A DNA stretch of 64,000 nucleotides, taken from Streptomyces sp. NBC_00341 (GTDB lineage: Bacteria > Actinomycetota > Actinomycetes > Streptomycetales > Streptomycetaceae). Where the stretch lies: assembly GCF_041435055.1 (NCBI RefSeq), contig NZ_CP108002.1:4526001-4590000 (forward strand). The letters are read 5' to 3'. Numbering within the stretch: position 1 is the stretch's first letter; every line of letters begins with the position of its first letter. The position numbers and the translations under genes were made by a program. The notes under the pieces were generated by a model. It saw nothing but the letters and a program-made list of their open reading frames with translations. It was not told where the DNA came from and ran no database searches. Shown here piece by piece: positions 1-7,876 of the stretch.

Positions 1-1
1 A

Positions 2-91
2 GAGGCACCGGCGGCGCAGGCCGTGGCGCAGCACGCGTCCGTGGCCGCCGGAGCCGTACAGCAGAAGGGGAGCGCTAGCGATGAGCACTGA
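2..91 (+). CDS. C-terminal end of an upstream protein (probably ABC transporter ATPase), partial
   Basis: The window opens inside a reading frame of 29 codons that ends in TGA at 89-91 and overlaps the ATG of the next gene by 11 bases. The visible residues are Ala/Gln/Val rich with no motif. Of the two open frames here this one has the stronger G/C third-position bias, so it was chosen. By context (the next three genes form ABC permease and ATPase units) it is probably the tail of another ABC ATP-binding subunit, but that is inference only. Confidence 0.5.
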   Translation, partial: EAPAAQAVAQHASVAAGAVQQKGSASDEH

Positions 92-989
92 GACCGGCGC
101 CGCGATCGGGAGCGAGACCTCCCGGATCCACAACATCGGCTACCGCGCCTATGACGGCCCCCGCCTCGGCCGGGCCTACGCGCGCCGCTCCCTCTACTCG
201 CAGTCCCTGCGCGGTTCCTTCGGGCTCGGCCGGTCGGCCAAGTCCAAGGTGCTGCCCATGCTGCTGTTCGGCGTGATGTGCCTGGTCGCCGCGATCATCG
301 TGGCGGTGGCCATCAACATCCCCGACTCGACGAAGCTGCCGGTGAAGTACACCTCCTACGCGATCTACCTGCAGGCGGTCATCGGGCTGTTCCTGGCCTC
401 GCAGGCACCGCAGTCGGTCTCCAGGGACCTTCGCTTCAAGAGCGTGCCGCTGTACTTCTCGCGGCCGATCGAGCGGGGCGACTACGTCATCGCGAAGTTC
501 GCCGCCATGGCCTCCGCGCTCTTCGTCCTCACCGGAGCGCCGCTCGTCATCCTGTACGCGGGTGCCCTGCTGGGGAAGTTCGACTTCGGCGACCAGACCA
601 AGTGGTTCGCCCAGGGGATGGTCTCGGTGGCGCTGCTCTCCGTGCTCTTCGCCGGTCTCGGCCTCGTGATGGCCGCGCTCACCCCGCGCCGGGGCTTCGG
701 CGTCGCCGCGGTGATCGCCGTACTCACCATCTCCTACGGTGCGGTCTCCACCGTCCAGGGCATCGCCTGGTCGACGGGGTCCGGGGGAGCCGTCCCGTGG
801 CTGGGGCTCTTCTCGCCGATCACGCTGATCGACGGGGTGCAGACCGCCTTCCTCGGAGCCGACTCCGCCTTCCCCGGAGGGGAAGGCCCGGGGGCCGGTG
901 CCGGAGTGGTCTATCTGATCGTTGTTCTCGCGCTCGTCGCCGGCTCGTACGCCGTACTGATGCGCCGCTACCGGAGGGTCGGGCTGTGA
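81..989 (+). CDS. ABC transporter permease (ABC-2 type), integral membrane
   Basis: A 302-residue protein with a basic cytoplasmic N-terminus of about 55 residues and about six hydrophobic helices (near 58-78, 92-108, 140-164, 180-200, 206-226 and 275-293), the layout of ABC-2 export permeases. It has no ATPase motifs. The start overlaps the end of the preceding frame, and the stop overlaps the GTG of the following ATPase gene, so it is probably translationally coupled to both. It probably forms the membrane half of an exporter with one of the flanking ATPases. The substrate cannot be read from the sequence. Confidence 0.85.
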   Translation: MSTETGAAIGSETSRIHNIGYRAYDGPRLGRAYARRSLYSQSLRGSFGLGRSAKSKVLPMLLFGVMCLVAAIIVAVAINIPDSTKLPVKYTSYAIYLQAVIGLFLASQAPQSVSRDLRFKSVPLYFSRPIERGDYVIAKFAAMASALFVLTGAPLVILYAGALLGKFDFGDQTKWFAQGMVSVALLSVLFAGLGLVMAALTPRRGFGVAAVIAVLTISYGAVSTVQGIAWSTGSGGAVPWLGLFSPITLIDGVQTAFLGADSAFPGGEGPGAGAGVVYLIVVLALVAGSYAVLMRRYRRVGL

Positions 990-1897
990 CCACCATCGAG
1001 ATCGACCACACCTCCCGCTGGTTCGGCAACGTGGTCGCCGTCAACGACGTGAGCATGACCGTGGGGCCGGGCGTCACCGGTCTGCTGGGTCCCAACGGCG
1101 CCGGCAAGTCCACGCTGATCAACATGATGGCCGGATTCCTCGCCCCGTCCACGGGCACCGTCACGCTCGACGGGAAGGCGATCTGGCGCAACGAGGCCGT
1201 CTACCGGGACATCGGCATCGTGCCCGAGCGGGAGGGCATGTACGACTTCCTGACCGGCCGCGAGTTCGTGGTGGCCAACGCCGAACTGCACGGTCTGGGC
1301 GACGCGGAGGCGGCCGCCTCGCTGGCCACGGTCCAGATGGAGTACGCGCAGGACCGCAAGATCTCGACGTACAGCAAGGGCATGCGCCAGCGCGTGAAGA
1401 TGGCCTCCGCGCTGGTCCACGACCCGTCCGTGCTGCTGCTCGACGAGCCGTTCAACGGAATGGACCCGCGCCAGCGGATGCAGCTGATGGAACTGCTGCG
1501 ACGGATGGGGGCGGAGGGCCGCACGGTCCTCTTCTCCTCCCACATCCTCGAAGAGGTCGAGCAACTCGCCTCGCACATCGAGGTGATCGTGGCCGGCCGG
1601 CACGCCGCGTCCGGTGACTTCCGGAAGATCCGCCGGCTGATGACGGACCGCCCGCACCGCTATCTCGTACGGTCCAGCGACGACCGCGCGCTCGCCGCCG
1701 CGCTCATCGCGGACCCGTCGACAGCCGGGATCGAGGTGGACCTGGGCGAGAACGCCCTGCGCATCCAGGCGGTCGACTTCGGACGTTTCACCACACTGCT
1801 GCCGAAGGTGGCACGCGAACAGGGCATCCGGCTGCTGACCGTTTCGCCGTCCGACGAATCTCTCGAATCGGTCTTTTCCTATCTCGTAGCGGCCTGA
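986..1897 (+). CDS. ABC transporter ATP-binding protein
   Basis: A 303-residue ATPase starting at GTG 986, which overlaps the preceding stop (GTGA). It has a Walker A (GPNGAGKST, residues 35-43), an atypical signature loop (YSKGMRQ, 129-135) of the CcmA/drug-exporter type, and a Walker B (VLLLDEP, 149-155) followed by NGMD and a switch histidine in SSHILEE. About 100 residues follow the nucleotide-binding domain, as in DrrA/NatA-like subunits. Longer in-frame extension upstream lies inside the preceding permease gene and is not used. It powers export with the permeases on either side. Confidence 0.92.
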   Translation: MTTIEIDHTSRWFGNVVAVNDVSMTVGPGVTGLLGPNGAGKSTLINMMAGFLAPSTGTVTLDGKAIWRNEAVYRDIGIVPEREGMYDFLTGREFVVANAELHGLGDAEAAASLATVQMEYAQDRKISTYSKGMRQRVKMASALVHDPSVLLLDEPFNGMDPRQRMQLMELLRRMGAEGRTVLFSSHILEEVEQLASHIEVIVAGRHAASGDFRKIRRLMTDRPHRYLVRSSDDRALAAALIADPSTAGIEVDLGENALRIQAVDFGRFTTLLPKVAREQGIRLLTVSPSDESLESVFSYLVAA

Positions 1898-1925
1898 GTA
1901 GTGGCCTGAAAGGAGCTGTGACGTC

Positions 1926-2645
1926 ATGTACGACCCCACAGTCGCCCGGCTCACCTACCGGGCCCTGCTCGGCCGGCGCCGGGCCGCCATCCTCTTCATC
2001 CTGCCCGCACTGCTGGTGGTCATCGCGGTGGCGGTCCGGATGTTCGCGGGGGCCGACGACCAGGTCGCCTCGGATGTGCTGGGCGGCTTCGCCATCGCCA
2101 CCATGGTGCCGCTGATCGGCGTGATCGCCGGGACCGGAGCCATCGGGCCGGAGATCGACGACGGCTCGATCGTCTACCTGCTGGCCAAGCCGGTGACCCG
2201 GCCGACGATCATCTTCACCAAGCTGATCGTGGCAATCGCCGTGACGATGGTCTTCTCGGCGGTGCCCACCATGATCGCCGGCCTGATCCTCAACGGCAAC
2301 GGCCAGCAGATCGCGGTGGCCTACACGATCGCCGCCCTGGTCGCCTCGATCGCCTACAGCGCGCTGTTCCTCCTGCTGGGCACGGTCAGCCGGCACGCGG
2401 TGGTCCTCGGACTCGTCTACGCCCTGGTCTGGGAAGCCCTCTTCGGCAGCCTGGTTCCCGGCGCGCGCACGCTCAGCGTCCAGCAGTGGTCCCTCGCGCT
2501 GGCCGAGAAGGTCGGCGGGGGCGGCGCCATCACCTCCGACGTCGGACTGCCGCTCGCGACCGTGCTGCTGATCGCGGTCACCGTGTTGGCGACCTGGTAC
2601 GCGGGCCAGAAGCTGCGCACCCTGAAGCTCGCCGGCGAGGAGTGA
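1926..2645 (+). CDS. ABC transporter permease
   Basis: A 239-residue hydrophobic protein with about six membrane helices. A short hydrophilic N-terminus (MYDPTVARLTYRALLGRR) precedes the first helix at about 19-38. An AAAGGAG ribosome-binding site lies about 10 bases before ATG 1926, 28 bases after the ATPase stop. The sequence IDDGSIVYLLAKPVTRP after the second helix is typical of ABC-2 permeases that pair with CcmA-like ATPases. The gene ends the operon, with a strong hairpin 16 bases downstream. It probably pairs with the 986-1897 ATPase. Confidence 0.85.
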   Translation: MYDPTVARLTYRALLGRRRAAILFILPALLVVIAVAVRMFAGADDQVASDVLGGFAIATMVPLIGVIAGTGAIGPEIDDGSIVYLLAKPVTRPTIIFTKLIVAIAVTMVFSAVPTMIAGLILNGNGQQIAVAYTIAALVASIAYSALFLLLGTVSRHAVVLGLVYALVWEALFGSLVPGARTLSVQQWSLALAEKVGGGGAITSDVGLPLATVLLIAVTVLATWYAGQKLRTLKLAGEE

Positions 2646-2661
2646 GCACGGACATCCTGTG

Positions 2662-2700
2662 ATGCGACAACCCCCGTCCGATGGGCGGGGGTTGTCGCAT
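2662..2700 (+). terminator. Rho-independent-type terminator of the ABC operon
   Basis: Perfect 15-bp stem (2662-2676 with 2686-2700) around a 9-base loop, immediately after the last ABC gene. There is no long T run, as is usual in Streptomyces. Confidence 0.85.
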
Positions 2701-2705
2701 GTCGG

Positions 2706-2725
2706 ACAGTATTACGCGTAACTGT
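2706..2725. promoter_or_regulatory. Inverted repeat in the gap before the 2950 gene
   Basis: The 304-base gap 2646-2949 holds the terminator and an AT-rich inverted repeat: perfect palindrome TTACGCGTAA (2712-2721) flanked by acagta and ctgt. It lies about 230 bases before the next gene and may be an operator for that gene. No promoter elements were recognised with confidence. Confidence 0.3.
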
Positions 2726-2949
2726 ACGGATATCGGTTCGTTGCTCCGGGTGCGTGGAGGCAACTGGAATCTGAGACGTCGAGCTTTCGTGAATTCGGAG
2801 ATGGCCGATGCCGCTGGGACGCGCCTGAGGGCGACACCCGTCGGGTCGGTCGTAGAGCAAGTGGCAACCGTGAGCGTCCTCCGCCCCTGAAGCCCGGGGA
2901 GAGGGCTGTCTCCGTAGCTCTCCAGCTCTCCCGATCGGAAGGCATGTTC

Positions 2950-3642
2950 ATGCCCACGGAAATCGCCCTGCTCGAATCGCGCGCGCTGCGCGTCGAGCAG
3001 ATGGGACGTGTCGACGCCCTGGACAAGGTGAAGAGCCTTGTCATGCTCCCGGACGGAATTCACGTTCGTACCGAGGGTGTGGCTCGGTACTTCGAAGTAT
3101 CCACAGAGGTAGTCAAGAAGGTGATCCAGCGCCACCGCGCGGAGATGGAGGAGAACGGCCTGAGGCTGCTGCGTGGCTCTGACCTGCGGATTTTTAATAG
3201 GGACATGATGTCCCTATTGGACGGAGGGCAGGGAGAAAGTTATCCACAGGCGCACGCGCAGCTCACGCTGTACACCCGCAGGACCGTCCTCAACGTCGCG
3301 ATGCTTCTTCGCGACAGCGACATCGCCCGCTGCGTCCGTACGTACCTCCTCGACGCCGAGCAGGACCTGCGGGCGGGATACGCCTCGCTCGAACACCGTG
3401 TCACCCGGGTCGAGAGCTGCCTGGCCGGTGTCGGCACCGCCCTCCAGGAGCTGGGACCGGTCCTCAACCGGATGTCGCTCCGGCTCGACAGCCTCGACCG
3501 GAGGCTGGAGGTCACCCAGCAGGTGATCGGTGCCCTGAGCGTGCGGCTGGGCGGAGTGTCGGAGGACATCGTGCGGCTGGACGGCCGGATGGACGAGCTC
3601 GCGCGAAACCTGAAGGATCTCAGCCGCCGCAACAGGATCTGA
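2950..3642 (+). CDS. Phage antirepressor/ORF6N-like DNA-binding protein with coiled-coil tail
   Basis: A 230-residue protein. ATG 2950 is preferred to ATG 2944 because the GGAAGG site (2937-2942) is then 7 bases away. Residues about 30-70 (DGIHVRTEGVARYF, then STEVVKKVIQRH) resemble the N-terminal DNA-binding part of Rha/ORF6N/BRO-type phage antirepressors. Residues about 110-140 (RRTVLNVAMLLRDSDIARCV, then RTYLLDAEQDL) match the conserved segment of that family. From about 145 onward the sequence is an amphipathic heptad-rich coiled coil. The gene stands alone between two hairpins. Its role is unknown; antirepressor-like chromosomal regulators are possible relatives. A perfect 23-bp palindrome and DnaA boxes lie within it. 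Confidence 0.7.
   Translation: MPTEIALLESRALRVEQMGRVDALDKVKSLVMLPDGIHVRTEGVARYFEVSTEVVKKVIQRHRAEMEENGLRLLRGSDLRIFNRDMMSLLDGGQGESYPQAHAQLTLYTRRTVLNVAMLLRDSDIARCVRTYLLDAEQDLRAGYASLEHRVTRVESCLAGVGTALQELGPVLNRMSLRLDSLDRRLEVTQQVIGALSVRLGGVSEDIVRLDGRMDELARNLKDLSRRNRI
3097..3105 (+). promoter_or_regulatory. DnaA-box-like 9-mer inside the antirepressor-like gene
   Basis: GTATCCACA, one mismatch from TTATCCACA, in an otherwise G/C-rich coding region. Confidence 0.35.
3196..3218. repeat. Perfect 23-bp palindrome inside coding sequence
   Basis: Arms 3196-3206 (AATAGGGACAT) and 3208-3218 (its exact complement) flank a single G at 3207. It is preceded by a run of T and A (3191-3197), an AT-rich island unusual for this genome. 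It could be a protein-binding site or fold in mRNA. It lies 22 bases before a DnaA box. Confidence 0.8.
3240..3248 (+). promoter_or_regulatory. DnaA box (perfect) inside the antirepressor-like gene
   Basis: TTATCCACA, an exact match to the DnaA consensus, 22 bases after the 23-bp palindrome. Confidence 0.6.
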
Positions 3643-3681
3643 GGGGGTTCTGAGTTTCTGAGGGGGCTCTGGGAAGGTCCT

Positions 3682-3748
3682 GATGTCCGGTGTCACCGGC
3701 GCGAAACCGGCAACACTCACCGCCCGTAAATGAGTGGCACCGGACATC
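3682..3748 (+). other. Structured intergenic element, three-way junction fold
   Basis: An 11-bp outer stem (gatgtccggtg 3682-3692 with 3738-3748) encloses two inner hairpins: CCGG 3696-3699/3707-3710 with a 7-base loop, and cactca 3714-3719 with tgagtg 3731-3736 with an 11-base loop. It follows the 2950-3642 gene by 39 bases, so it may be a terminator, but the two internal arms suggest a folded RNA. The other sequence in the 3643-3965 gap is a possible tiny reading frame and a weak hairpin (3874-3897). Confidence 0.5.
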
Positions 3749-3819
3749 GGGTGCGCGGCACAGTAGGCGGTACGGCACCCGCCGGGTACGGCACCACAGA
3801 CCGGGAGAGGAGCGCGGCG

Positions 3820-3882
3820 ATGACCGAGAGTCCGAGTCCGTCGAGCTCCCAGCGAGGCGTGCCCGAGCGGGCCGCGGAGTAG
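3820..3882 (+). CDS. Possible 20-residue small protein or leader peptide
   Basis: ATG 3820 has a good GAGAGGAG site (about 8 bases upstream) and is followed by 20 codons rich in Ser, Pro and Glu, ending in TAG. The stop lies in the arm of an imperfect hairpin (about 3874-3897). It lies 84 bases before a tRNA gene. No homology is recognised; support is only the ribosome-binding site and position. Confidence 0.25.
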   Translation: MTESPSPSSSQRGVPERAAE

Positions 3883-3965
3883 TCAGCGACTGCTCCGTAC
3901 AGGCCGCTTCGAGCAGCACGCCGGGGCGGCCGTTCATGCGCATCGCGCGCGGCCGCCCTCCCCCT

Positions 3966-4052
<87 letters not shown>

Positions 4053-4150
4053 CGTCAGGCAGCAAACGCCCTCGGGCAGCAAGCCCCTGAAGCAGCCGGC
4101 CCCTCAGGCAGCAACCCCCTCAAGCAGCCGATCCCTATGTCTGCCGGCCC

Positions 4151-4957
4151 CTAAGACTGCTGGAGCAGTCGCTCCAGCACCACGGCGATCCCGTCGTCCT
4201 GGTTCGACGCGGTGACCTCGTGGGCCACTGTCTTCAGGTCCTCGTGCGCGTTGGCCATCGCCACACCGTGCCGCGACCACGCGAACATCGGGATGTCGTT
4301 CGGCATGTCGCCGAAGGCGATCGTGTCCGCCGCCTTCACGCCCAGTCGGCGCGCGGCCAGCGAGAGGCCGGTGGCCTTGCTGAGTCCGAGCGGCAGGATC
4401 TCCACGACCCCCGGGCCTGCCATGACCACGTCGACCAGATTGCCGACCGCCGCCCGCGCGGCCTTCGCCAGCGCGTCGTCGTCCAGATCCGGGTGCTGTA
4501 TGTAGACCTTGTTGAGCGGGGCCGCCCACATCTCGGCCGGGTCCTTGACGAAGACGGCAGGCAGCGGGCCCTCCTGAACGCGGTAGCCCGGACCGACCAG
4601 CACCTCGCCGTCCAGCCCGTCGCGGCTGGCCGCCAGCGCCAGCGGACCGATCTCCGCCTCCACCTTGGACAGCGCGAGACCGGCGAGCTGCCTGTCCAGC
4701 GTCAGCGAGGTCAGCAGCTTCTGCTCGCCCGCGTGGTAGACCTGCGCGCCCTGACCGCAGACGGCGAGGCCCTCGTAGCCCAGGTCGTCCAGGATGTGCC
4801 GGGTCCACGGGACGGCGCGGCCGGTGACGATGATGTGCGCCGCACCGGCCGCGGTGACCGAGGCCAGTGCCTCGCGGGTGCGCCCGGAGACCGTGTCGTC
4901 GTCACGCAGCAACGTGCCGTCGAGGTCGGTCGCGACGAGCTTGTAGGGAAAGGTCAC
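4151..4957 (-). CDS. HAD-superfamily (Cof/IIB type) hydrolase
   Basis: A 268-residue protein from GTG 4957, which overlaps the serS stop (GTGA), so it is probably coupled to serS. Motif I is ATDLDGTL (nucleophile Asp11 and Asp13), motif II is VTGR (44-47), motif III is a Lys in LSKATGL, and motif IV is GDMPND. The insert between motifs II and III is a type-IIB cap, as in Cof-like sugar-phosphate or FMN/PLP phosphatases. Cytosolic. The exact substrate is not evident. The pairing downstream of serS is common in Streptomyces as I recall. Confidence 0.9.
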   Translation of the reverse strand: MTFPYKLVATDLDGTLLRDDDTVSGRTREALASVTAAGAAHIIVTGRAVPWTRHILDDLGYEGLAVCGQGAQVYHAGEQKLLTSLTLDRQLAGLALSKVEAEIGPLALAASRDGLDGEVLVGPGYRVQEGPLPAVFVKDPAEMWAAPLNKVYIQHPDLDDDALAKAARAAVGNLVDVVMAGPGVVEILPLGLSKATGLSLAARRLGVKAADTIAFGDMPNDIPMFAWSRHGVAMANAHEDLKTVAHEVTASNQDDGIAVVLERLLQQS

Positions 4958-6243
4958 TTGGCGACCGGTTCCAGGACCTCGCGCCCGCCCAGGTACGGAC
5001 GGAGTACCTCGGGCACCCGTACCGAACCGTCGGCCAGCTGGTGGTTCTCCAGGATCGCCACGATGGTGCGCGGGACGGCGCAGAGCGTGCCGTTCAGCGT
5101 GGACAGCGGCTGGAGCACCTTCTTGCCGTCGCGGTTGTCCCGCATCCTGACGGACAGCCGGCGCGCCTGGAAACCGTCGCAGTTGGAGGCAGAGGTCAGC
5201 TCGCGGTACTTGCCCTGGGTCGGGATCCACGCCTCGCAGTCGAACTTCCTGGAGGCCGAGGAGCCCAGGTCGCCGGTGGCGACGTCGATCACCTGGAAGG
5301 GCAGCCCGAGAGCGGTGAGCCACTGCTTCTCCCAGTCCAGCAGGCGCTGGTGCTCGGCCTGGGCGTCCGCCGGGTCGACGTACGAGAACATCTCGACCTT
5401 GTTGAACTGGTGGACCCGGAAGATGCCACGGGTGTCCTTGCCGTACGTACCGGCCTCACGGCGGAAGCACGGCGAGAAGCCGGCGTAGCGCAGCGGCAGC
5501 TTGTCCGCGTCGATGATCTCGTCCATGTGGTACGCCGCGAGCGGTACCTCGGAGGTGCCGACCAGGTAGTGGTCGTCCTTCTCCAGGTGGTACACGTTCT
5601 CCGCGGCCTGGCCGAGGAAGCCGGTGCCCTCCATGGCGCGCGGGCGGACCAGCGCCGGGGTGAGCATCGGGATGAAACCGGCCTCTGTGGCCTGGGCGAT
5701 CGCCGCGTTGACGAGGGCGAGCTCCAGCAGTGCGCCGACGCCCGTCATGTAGTAGAAGCGCGAGCCGGACACCTTCGCGCCGCGCTCCACGTCGATCGCG
5801 CCGAGCGCCTCGCCGAGCTCCAGGTGGTCCTTGGGCTCGAAGCCCTCCGCACCGAAGTCGCGGATGGTGCCGTGCGTCTCCAGGACGACGAAGTCCTCCT
5901 CGCCGCCGACCGGCACGTCCTCGTGGACGATGTTGCCGAGCCGCAGCAGCAGGCTCTTGGTCTCCTCGTCGGCCTCGCCCTGTGCCGCGTCGGCCGCCTT
6001 GACGTCGACCTTGAGCTGTTCGGCCTTCTTCAGGAGCTCGGCGCGCTCCTCCGGGGAGGCCTTGGGGATGAGCTTGCCGAGCGATTTCTGCTCGGAACGG
6101 AGCTCGTCGAACCGAACCCCGGACGACCTGCGCCGTTCGTCGGCGGAGAGAAGGGCGTCGACGAGCGCGACGTCCTCTCCACGGGCGCGCTGGGAGGCGC
6201 GAACACGGTCGGGGTCCTCACGAAGCAGGCGAAGGTCAATCAC
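4954..6243 (-). CDS. serS: Seryl-tRNA synthetase
   Basis: A 429-residue class II aminoacyl-tRNA synthetase that charges tRNA-Ser. The first about 110 residues form the helical antiparallel coiled-coil tRNA-binding arm ([20 protein letters not shown] start). Motif 2 is [25 protein letters not shown] near 270, and motif 3 includes [19 protein letters not shown] near 370. The TSEVPL serine-binding segment is present. Length and architecture match bacterial SerRS throughout. It is followed without a gap by the HAD gene. Three tRNA-Ser genes occur elsewhere in this window (3966, 24564 and 59184). Confidence 0.98.
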   Translation of the reverse strand: MIDLRLLREDPDRVRASQRARGEDVALVDALLSADERRRSSGVRFDELRSEQKSLGKLIPKASPEERAELLKKAEQLKVDVKAADAAQGEADEETKSLLLRLGNIVHEDVPVGGEEDFVVLETHGTIRDFGAEGFEPKDHLELGEALGAIDVERGAKVSGSRFYYMTGVGALLELALVNAAIAQATEAGFIPMLTPALVRPRAMEGTGFLGQAAENVYHLEKDDHYLVGTSEVPLAAYHMDEIIDADKLPLRYAGFSPCFRREAGTYGKDTRGIFRVHQFNKVEMFSYVDPADAQAEHQRLLDWEKQWLTALGLPFQVIDVATGDLGSSASRKFDCEAWIPTQGKYRELTSASNCDGFQARRLSVRMRDNRDGKKVLQPLSTLNGTLCAVPRTIVAILENHQLADGSVRVPEVLRPYLGGREVLEPVAK

Positions 6244-6479
6244 CCCTCCAGGCTACCGGTGTCGGCTTCCGTAGCTCGAACCGATATTGGCAAGCGTGTC
6301 CTTTTGCCCGAATTGCCGGTATTGGTAATGCTGGAGGGGAATCCGCCGCGCATGCGTGGGTGGGTGCGAGTGGGCGCGAGTGGAGTCGTCAATAAAGAGC
6401 CCCTATTCCCCTAAATGGGGCAGAAGGGTTCATGGGTCTTGACGTATCGGCCTTGCCTGGAAGGGGAGTTGACTCTCGC

Positions 6480-6776
6480 TTGTCCACAGGGGTGGGCGGC
6501 CCCGGAAAGTTATCCACAGGCTGTGAAGAAGATCTGTGGACGCGAGGGAGATCATTCCGAAAGCGGTGCGAAGGCTTGCGCAATCGCGCTTCAAACCCGG
6601 CCTGCACGCTCGTTCGGGTGGGAATTCCTCGCCTAAAGAGTTGATCAATGGAATTGAGGTGACACCGGGCGTCCTGCTGGTCTGTGGATGGATCTGGGTC
6701 GACTGGGGAGATTTGTCGACCATGTCGCGTTGTGGTGTCGACTTGTCCCCAGGTCGAGACGCGTGCCTGTGGATAA
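6480..6776. promoter_or_regulatory. Cluster of DnaA boxes between serS and pheA
   Basis: The 638-base gap 6244-6881 has no convincing gene. It holds TTGTCCACA (6480-6488, +), TTATCCACA (6510-6518, +), GCGTCCACA (6535-6543, -), CCATCCACA (6683-6691, -), TTGTCCCCA (6743-6751, +) and TTATCCACA (6768-6776, -). Three are exact matches to preferred DnaA boxes, one fits the relaxed Streptomyces consensus and two differ at one position. The boxes lie in both orientations over 300 bases. A chromosomal DnaA-box cluster named D78 was described in S. coelicolor; I believe it maps near here but could not verify it. It may titrate DnaA. Confidence 0.7.
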
Positions 6777-6881
6777 CTTTTCCGGTGATGACAATCCGCT
6801 GATCGCACCGGGACCGTGGGTGCGCGGAAGCGTCGGCGCCCCGAGCCTGACGGCCGGAGGGCGTCGACGAGCGGCGGACCG

Positions 6882-7817
6882 TCAGGCCCGCCCGTCCAGG
6901 TTCCGGGCCAGCCAGTCCGAGGCCACCGTGAACTCCGCGTCCGACGTGCCCGCACGCAACGGGCCCACGTCCGCAGGCGTCACACCGGCCCGCGGATACG
7001 AGCCGAGGAAGCGGACGTTCGGGCAGATCCGCTTCAGCCCCATCAGCGCCTCGCCCACCCGGCGGTCGGAGATATGGCCCTCGGCGTCCACCGCGAAGCA
7101 GTAGTTGCCGATCCCCGCACCCGTCGGCCGGGACTGGATCAGCATCAGGTTCACCCCGCGTACCGCGAACTCCTGGAGCAGTTCGAGCAGCGCACCGGGG
7201 TGGTCGTCGCCCAGCCAGATGACCACCGACGTCTTGTCCGCACCGGTCGGCGCCGCCGGCCGGGCCGGGCGTCCCACCAGAACGAAACGGGTCTGAGCGT
7301 TCTCCGCGTCGTGGATCTCGGTCACCAGCGGTTCGAGCCCGTACGTCGCCGCGGCGAACTCACCGGCGAACGCGGCGTCGTACCGGCCCTCCTGCACGAG
7401 CCGGGCACCGTCCGCGTTGGACGCCGCCGACTCCCATACGGCCTGCGGGAGATGGGCGGCCATCCAGTTGCGGACCTGCGGCTGCGCGGCCGGGTGAGCG
7501 GTGACCGTCTTGACGTCGGACAGCTTGGTGCCGGGGCGCACGAGCAGCGCGAAGGTGATGGAGAGCAGCACCTCGCGGTAGATCATCAGCGGCTCACCGC
7601 TGGTGAGCTGGTCGAGGGTGGTGGTGATGCCGCCCTCGACGGAGTTCTCGATCGGTACGAGTGCCGCGGCGGCCGTGCCGTTGCGCACCGCGTCCAGGGC
7701 CGCCGGCACGGAGACCATCGGGACGAGTTCGCGGGTGGCGGCTTCCGGGAGCGTACGGAGGGCGACCTCGGTGAAGGTGCCTTCTGGGCCGAGATAGGCG
7801 TAGCGCGTGGCGGACAT
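6882..7817 (-). CDS. pheA: Prephenate dehydratase
   Basis: A 311-residue enzyme converting prephenate to phenylpyruvate for phenylalanine synthesis. The N-terminus MSATRYAYLGPEGTFTEVAL is the conserved start of the catalytic domain. VPIENSVEGG, the TTTLDQL segment and the QTRFVLVG motif carry the catalytic Thr. The C-terminal ACT domain (about 195-285) has GALLELL and a QSRPT phenylalanine-binding motif (ESRP in many homologues). There is no chorismate mutase domain, as normal in actinomycetes. It stands upstream of the DnaA-box gap and is transcribed in the same direction as serS. Confidence 0.96.
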   Translation of the reverse strand: MSATRYAYLGPEGTFTEVALRTLPEAATRELVPMVSVPAALDAVRNGTAAAALVPIENSVEGGITTTLDQLTSGEPLMIYREVLLSITFALLVRPGTKLSDVKTVTAHPAAQPQVRNWMAAHLPQAVWESAASNADGARLVQEGRYDAAFAGEFAAATYGLEPLVTEIHDAENAQTRFVLVGRPARPAAPTGADKTSVVIWLGDDHPGALLELLQEFAVRGVNLMLIQSRPTGAGIGNYCFAVDAEGHISDRRVGEALMGLKRICPNVRFLGSYPRAGVTPADVGPLRAGTSDAEFTVASDWLARNLDGRA

Positions 7818-7876
7818 ACCGTCACCCTAATGCGCGGTGACGGCTCAGAAGCCCAGGACTGTTGAGCCTTCCCGGC

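Noticed and set aside
968..1954. Long antisense frame over the ABC ATPase gene
   Set aside because: Opposite-strand frame in a GC-rich gene, with reversed codon bias and no site for translation. The sense gene has all ABC motifs.
3682..3748. Cloverleaf-like fold considered as a tRNA
   Set aside because: No anticodon arm of 5 bp with a 7-base loop, no TTCRA T-loop, and only two inner hairpins.
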